From NCBI GenBank assembly GCA_958449275.1, contig CAUDHE010000100.1, forward strand, positions 1-8,011: a stretch of 8,011 nucleotides of DNA. The letters are read 5' to 3'. Of this stretch, positions 4,024-8,011 are shown piece after piece (positions within the stretch are counted from its first letter, which is position 1; the number at the start of each line of letters is the position of its first letter). Made by a program: the position numbers and the translations under genes. The notes beneath the pieces are model-generated. The model saw nothing but the letters and a program-made list of their open reading frames with translations. It searched no databases and had not been told where the DNA came from. This stretch comes from an uncultured Alistipes sp. (GTDB taxonomy: Bacteria; Bacteroidota; Bacteroidia; Bacteroidales; Rikenellaceae).

Positions 4024-5841
4024 ATGAAAAGCGCCGTTCACGCCACATTGTTCGCAATCGTCATGACGACGTTGTCGCTCGCCGCATGCGGCGGTGATCG
4101 TACGGCCGTGCCTCATGCCGCCGACCCGTCGCAATGGTCGGCCGTCGACGCCCTCGGTCGCACGATAGATCCCGACGACTACCCCGCCGCGCGCGCCGAA
4201 CGTCAGGTGGGAATATTCTACTTCCTGTGGTTGGGATGCCACGGATACGACACCCCCGCCAACGGCAACGACGTGGCAATGCCCTCCGATGCCGACACCC
4301 TATCGCCTTTCGACAACCGACTGCTCACACGAGCGAATCCCGAATACCCCGCTTTCGGACCTCCCGCATCGATGCACCACTGGAGCGAACCTCATTTCGG
4401 CTACTATCTTTCCGACGACGAATGGGTGATGCGTCGCCATGCCCAACTGCTGAGCGACGCGGGTGTGGACGTAGTGTTTTTCGACGTCACCAACGGCTAC
4501 ACCTACCTGCCGATAGTCGAAAGATTATGCACCGTCTACGAGGATATCCGCTCGAAAGGAGGACGTACGCCGCAGGTGGCATTCATACTCAACTCCAACC
4601 CCGCACCCACCCTCGCCGCGATATACGACGGATTCTACAAACCCCGCAGACACACGGAACTATGGTACGAATGGGAGGGTAAACCACTGATCCTCGTGCC
4701 CGAAGACGCCGCGACAGACGAGCACCGCAGTTTCTTCACCATTCGACGCGCATGGTTCGCCTCGCACCCCGCCGCCGAGGGCGAATGGTTCGGCGACGGA
4801 CACGACCGCTGGACTTGGGGCGACTACTACCCGCAAGAGGCCGGATGGCACGAATCGCCCGACAAGCCCGAGCAGATATCGGTGCTCCCCGCCACGCATC
4901 CGCATACCCTCCATGGCCGCAGCCACGACGGGGTGCGGCAGCCCGAAGAGGCCGACTGCGATTCGGGACGGGGCATATATTTCTCGAAACAGACAGAACG
5001 TGCACTGGAGGTCGATCCGCGATTCGTATTCATAACGGGTTGGAACGAATGGACGGCCCAAAGGCAGGTATTTCCCGCGGGCATGGATATCCCCAACAGC
5101 TACAAGCGCCCCGAGGGGACCTCGTTCTTCGTCGACCAGTTCACCGAGGAGTTCAGCCGCGACATAGAGCCGATGCGCGGAGGCTTCGGCGACAACTATT
5201 ACTATCAGATGGCCGACTTCATCCGCCGTTACAAAGGCGTTGCGCCCGTTCCCGTCCGTTCACGCCGCCATACGCTGCGAATCGACGGCCGCTTCGACGA
5301 CCGACGCAAGGCCGAAGCCGTATACGACGACTACGAAGGCGACACTTCGCCGCGCGACGCCCGAGGTTGGGGACGCATCGGACGCTATGTGAACGACAGC
5401 GGCCGCAACGACATCGTGCGAACGTGGGTATGCTCCGACAAAGACAACATATACTTCTCGGTACATTGTGCCCGCCCCATCACGGCACCGGCCGAGGAGT
5501 GGATGATGCTGTTCATCGCCACGCGCGGCGACGGCCCGCGATGGGAAGGTTTCGATTATGTCGCAAACCGCAAACTCGGGATGCTGGAGCGTTCGTCGGG
5601 CGGATGGCGATGGGAAACTGCGGCCGAAACTGAATACGCCGTCGAGGGTTGCGATTTGGAACTCGCCATACCGTTGAAAGCGTTGGGTATAGAGAATCCA
5701 GACGACTTCACGATCGATTTCAAATGGATCGACAACGCCTGCGCCGAGGGCGACATCACGGAGTGCATGGACCGCGGCGACGCGGCTCCCGACGCGCGTT
5801 ACAAATACAGATATCGATTCAAACATCAATACGTCAGGTAA
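4024..5841 (+). CDS. Lipoprotein: GH71/99-like barrel with C-terminal CBM9-like domain
   Basis: This is a predicted lipoprotein of 605 residues. The start at MKSAVHATLF gives a good signal peptide ending in lipobox LAAC (Cys22). The upstream in-frame methionine at 3928 would place a 32-residue polar extension before the signal, so I rejected it. Residues about 62-405 resemble the GH99/GH71/WbsX-like barrel: GIFYFLWLG near the start, VDVVFFDVTNG (148-158), a PLILVPED strand, and ITGWNEWTAQR (337-347) with the family WNEW. Residues about 413-600 look like a CBM9-type beta-sandwich, from LRIDGRFDD through DNIYFSVHC to LELAIPLKALG. GH99 mannanases use a Glu pair spaced ExxE; here the second position is Ala (E342 to A345), so a GH99 mechanism should not be assumed. 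The substrate is unknown, probably a host or dietary glycan. The stop is one base before the M16 gene. No SusC/SusD pair is nearby. Confidence 0.75.
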   Translation: MKSAVHATLFAIVMTTLSLAACGGDRTAVPHAADPSQWSAVDALGRTIDPDDYPAARAERQVGIFYFLWLGCHGYDTPANGNDVAMPSDADTLSPFDNRLLTRANPEYPAFGPPASMHHWSEPHFGYYLSDDEWVMRRHAQLLSDAGVDVVFFDVTNGYTYLPIVERLCTVYEDIRSKGGRTPQVAFILNSNPAPTLAAIYDGFYKPRRHTELWYEWEGKPLILVPEDAATDEHRSFFTIRRAWFASHPAAEGEWFGDGHDRWTWGDYYPQEAGWHESPDKPEQISVLPATHPHTLHGRSHDGVRQPEEADCDSGRGIYFSKQTERALEVDPRFVFITGWNEWTAQRQVFPAGMDIPNSYKRPEGTSFFVDQFTEEFSRDIEPMRGGFGDNYYYQMADFIRRYKGVAPVPVRSRRHTLRIDGRFDDRRKAEAVYDDYEGDTSPRDARGWGRIGRYVNDSGRNDIVRTWVCSDKDNIYFSVHCARPITAPAEEWMMLFIATRGDGPRWEGFDYVANRKLGMLERSSGGWRWETAAETEYAVEGCDLELAIPLKALGIENPDDFTIDFKWIDNACAEGDITECMDRGDAAPDARYKYRYRFKHQYVR

Positions 5842-5842
5842 A

Positions 5843-8011
5843 ATGAGAACAAAATTGCTTATGCTCGCAGCGGCCGCAGCGCTGATTGCGACTTCGTGTT
5901 CGAAGTACCGATACGAGAGCGTGGCGGGCGATCCGCTCAAAACCCGTATCTATACTTTGGACAACGGATTGAAGGTCTACATGACCGTAAACGACGAGGC
6001 TCCGCGTCTGCAAACCTACATCGCGGTGAAGGTCGGCGCCAAGAACGACCCCGAGGAGACCACGGGCCTGGCCCACTACTTCGAACACCTCATGTTCAAG
6101 GGCACCGAGAAATTCGGAACGCAGAACTACGAGGCCGAGAAACCCCTGCTCGACGAGATCGAACGTCTGTTCGAAGTATACCGCACCAAAACCGATCCCG
6201 ACGAGCGCAAGGCTCTGTACGCTCAGATAGACTCGGTGTCGCAGGAGGCTTCGAAACTGGCCATCCCCAACGAATACGACAAGCTGATGTCCGCCATATC
6301 GGCCAACGGCACGAACGCATGGACCTCGTTCGACGAGACGGTATACACCGAAGACATTCCCTCGAACCGGATCGAGGACTGGGCCAAGATACAGAGCGAC
6401 CGCTTCAAGAATGCCGTAATCCGAGGATTCCACACCGAGTTGGAGACCGTTTACGAGGAGTATAACATGTCGCTCACCAGCGACGGCAACAAAGCCTATT
6501 ACGGCATGTTGTCGCTGCTCTACCCCAACGATCCGAGCGGCCGCCACACCGTACTGGGTTATCAGGACCACCTGAAGAACCCCTCGATCACTAACATCAA
6601 GGAGTATTACAAGACCTACTACGTGCCCAACAACATGGCCATTTGCCTCTCGGGCGATTTCGATCCCGACAGTATGATAGCCACGATCGACAAGTACTTC
6701 GGCGACATGCAGCCCAATCCCGCCCTGCCCGAGTATACGGCCCCCGTCGAGGAGCCCATCACCGAGGTGCGCACCAAAACCGTCTACGGCAACGAGGCCG
6801 AGTTCATCATGATGGGATGGCCCTGCGGCGGCGTACGTTCCGAGGATGCCGACATAGCCGAGATCGCGGGCAATGTGCTCTCGAACGGCAAATGCGGTCT
6901 GGTCGATCTCGATATCAACCAGCAGCAGAAGGCGCAGAACGTTTACGCCTACGCGATGACAGGCATCGATTACGGCGGTATCTGGATCGAAGGAATGCCC
7001 CGCGAGGGTCAGACGCTCGACGAAGTGAAGGCTTTGACGCTCGCCGAGATCGACAAACTGCGTAAAGGCGATTTCGACGAATCGATCATCGCCGCCACCG
7101 TAGCCAACTACAAACGTCGCATCATGCAGCGACTCGACTCGAACGCGGGTCGCGCACGCGCCTATGTCGAGAGTTTCATCGGCGGCACCGACTGGGCCGA
7201 CGAAGTGGGACGCCTCGACCGTCTGTCGCGAATCACCAAAGCCGATGTGGTGGCTTGGGCACAGAAGACCTTGGGCGACGACAACTACGCCGTAATATAC
7301 AAATTGCAGGGCGAGGATCCCGATCAGAAAAAGATCGAGAAGCCGCACATAACGCCCATAGCCACCAACCGCGATGCGGTAAGCAACTTCCTCGCCGAGG
7401 TGCAGGCTGCGGAGGTGAAGCCCGTCGAGCCCGTATTCGTCGACTACGACAAGGATCTGACCGTATCGGAAGAGGGAGGTATGAACATACTCTACAAGAA
7501 GAACGAGACCAACGGCCTCTTCCTCATGAGCTGGATATACGACTTCGGCACCAACGACGATCCCGCCCTGTCGATGGCATTGCGGCAATACTGGGACTAC
7601 CTCGGCACCGACACCAAGAGCGCCGAGCAGATACAGTCGGAACTTTACACCTTGGCCTGCGACATGCGCGTGAACATACAGCCGCAGATAATGCAACTCA
7701 CCATCAGCGGTCTGGCCGAGAACGAGGAGAAGGCGCTGGCGCTGGTAGAGGATTACATAGCCAACGTCAAGGGCGACGAGGAGATCCTCGCCCGACTCAA
7801 AAACGACATTCTCAAGGCCCGCGCCGACGACAAGCTGAGTCAGGGAGCCAACTTCTCGGCCCTGCGTCAGTTCACGGCCTACGGCGAAGAGGCCGTCAAA
7901 GCCCGCACGATGAGCAACGAAGCGGTACGTAAGATCACATCCGACGAACTGACGAACCGCATACGCAGCCTCAAGGAGTATGCCCACCGCATAGCCTATT
8001 ACGGCCCGTCG
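5843..8011 (+). CDS. M16 (insulinase-like) zinc metallopeptidase lipoprotein, 3' end missing
   Basis: The reading frame is open from ATG at 5843 to the window end: 723 residues, no stop. Complete relatives are about 900-950 residues, so the C-terminal part is beyond the edge. The N-terminus is a signal peptide with lipobox ATSC (Cys19). The inverted zinc motif HxxEH is HYFEH (78-82), with H78 and H82 as ligands and E81 as catalytic base. The third ligand is expected in ELETVYEEYN, most likely E206. An acidic, probably helical insert (about 100-150) separates these two sites more than in pitrilysin. The inactive-like second half of the N-terminal unit spans about 310-490, and a second M16 unit starts near 530. 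Family members degrade peptides in the periplasm or envelope. The start is one base after the upstream lipoprotein gene, so the two are probably translationally coupled. Confidence 0.93.
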   Translation, partial: MRTKLLMLAAAAALIATSCSKYRYESVAGDPLKTRIYTLDNGLKVYMTVNDEAPRLQTYIAVKVGAKNDPEETTGLAHYFEHLMFKGTEKFGTQNYEAEKPLLDEIERLFEVYRTKTDPDERKALYAQIDSVSQEASKLAIPNEYDKLMSAISANGTNAWTSFDETVYTEDIPSNRIEDWAKIQSDRFKNAVIRGFHTELETVYEEYNMSLTSDGNKAYYGMLSLLYPNDPSGRHTVLGYQDHLKNPSITNIKEYYKTYYVPNNMAICLSGDFDPDSMIATIDKYFGDMQPNPALPEYTAPVEEPITEVRTKTVYGNEAEFIMMGWPCGGVRSEDADIAEIAGNVLSNGKCGLVDLDINQQQKAQNVYAYAMTGIDYGGIWIEGMPREGQTLDEVKALTLAEIDKLRKGDFDESIIAATVANYKRRIMQRLDSNAGRARAYVESFIGGTDWADEVGRLDRLSRITKADVVAWAQKTLGDDNYAVIYKLQGEDPDQKKIEKPHITPIATNRDAVSNFLAEVQAAEVKPVEPVFVDYDKDLTVSEEGGMNILYKKNETNGLFLMSWIYDFGTNDDPALSMALRQYWDYLGTDTKSAEQIQSELYTLACDMRVNIQPQIMQLTISGLAENEEKALALVEDYIANVKGDEEILARLKNDILKARADDKLSQGANFSALRQFTAYGEEAVKARTMSNEAVRKITSDELTNRIRSLKEYAHRIAYYGPS

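Noticed and set aside
5834..7987. 717-codon open frame on the minus strand
   Set aside because: It is fully antisense to the M16 gene, which has a signal peptide, zinc motif and family-wide similarity. Long antisense frames arise from the G/C-ending codon bias here; the translation shows no recognisable domain.
1..8011. CRISPR array, tRNA, rRNA or phage/toxin-antitoxin system
   Set aside because: No regularly spaced repeats, no tRNA-like cloverleaf and no rRNA stretch were seen. The lone HTH protein has no adjacent toxin-like gene.

Overview
The window looks like chromosome of a fairly GC-rich Bacteroidales, most like the genus Alistipes (family Rikenellaceae). Three lines point that way. 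The -7 promoter boxes match the Bacteroidota consensus TAnnTTTG, and all three found here share TAnCTTTGC. Start codons mostly lack a strong Shine-Dalgarno. The proteins are Bacteroidota-type: a long Ala/Glu-tailed ribosomal protein bS16, a small Xre-like helix-turn-helix protein, a GH71/99-like lipoprotein and an M16 peptidase lipoprotein. The genus is inferred from gene content and composition, not proven.

Region 1 (1-1308) is a translation block. rpsP (bS16) has its own promoter, a short 5' leader with a hairpin, and a strong intrinsic terminator. rimM (30S maturation factor) follows. The usual partners trmD and rplS are not next to it.

Region 2 (1309-2135) is mostly non-coding. One 73-codon helix-turn-helix gene runs on the minus strand, convergent with rimM. 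About 530 bases then carry no convincing gene. They hold two interlocked imperfect inverted repeats immediately upstream of the HTH gene, a consensus promoter on the plus strand with no gene behind it, a pair of 10-bp direct repeats 22 bp apart, and further hairpins. This is the least explained part of the window.

Region 3 (2084-3887) is a likely operon: promoter, panC, panD (9-bp gap), then a DUF456 membrane protein (51-bp gap). PanD makes beta-alanine from aspartate and PanC joins it to pantoate, so the pair gives the last two inputs to vitamin B5 and coenzyme A.

Region 4 (3888-8011) encodes two predicted lipoproteins separated by one base. The first is a GH71/99-like barrel protein with a C-terminal carbohydrate-binding-like sandwich. 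The second is an M16 zinc metallopeptidase cut off by the window end. Both probably work at the cell envelope. No mobile element, CRISPR array, tRNA or rRNA was seen. I found no clearly new multi-gene system; the best candidate for something undescribed is the structured, promoter-bearing non-coding region beside the HTH gene.
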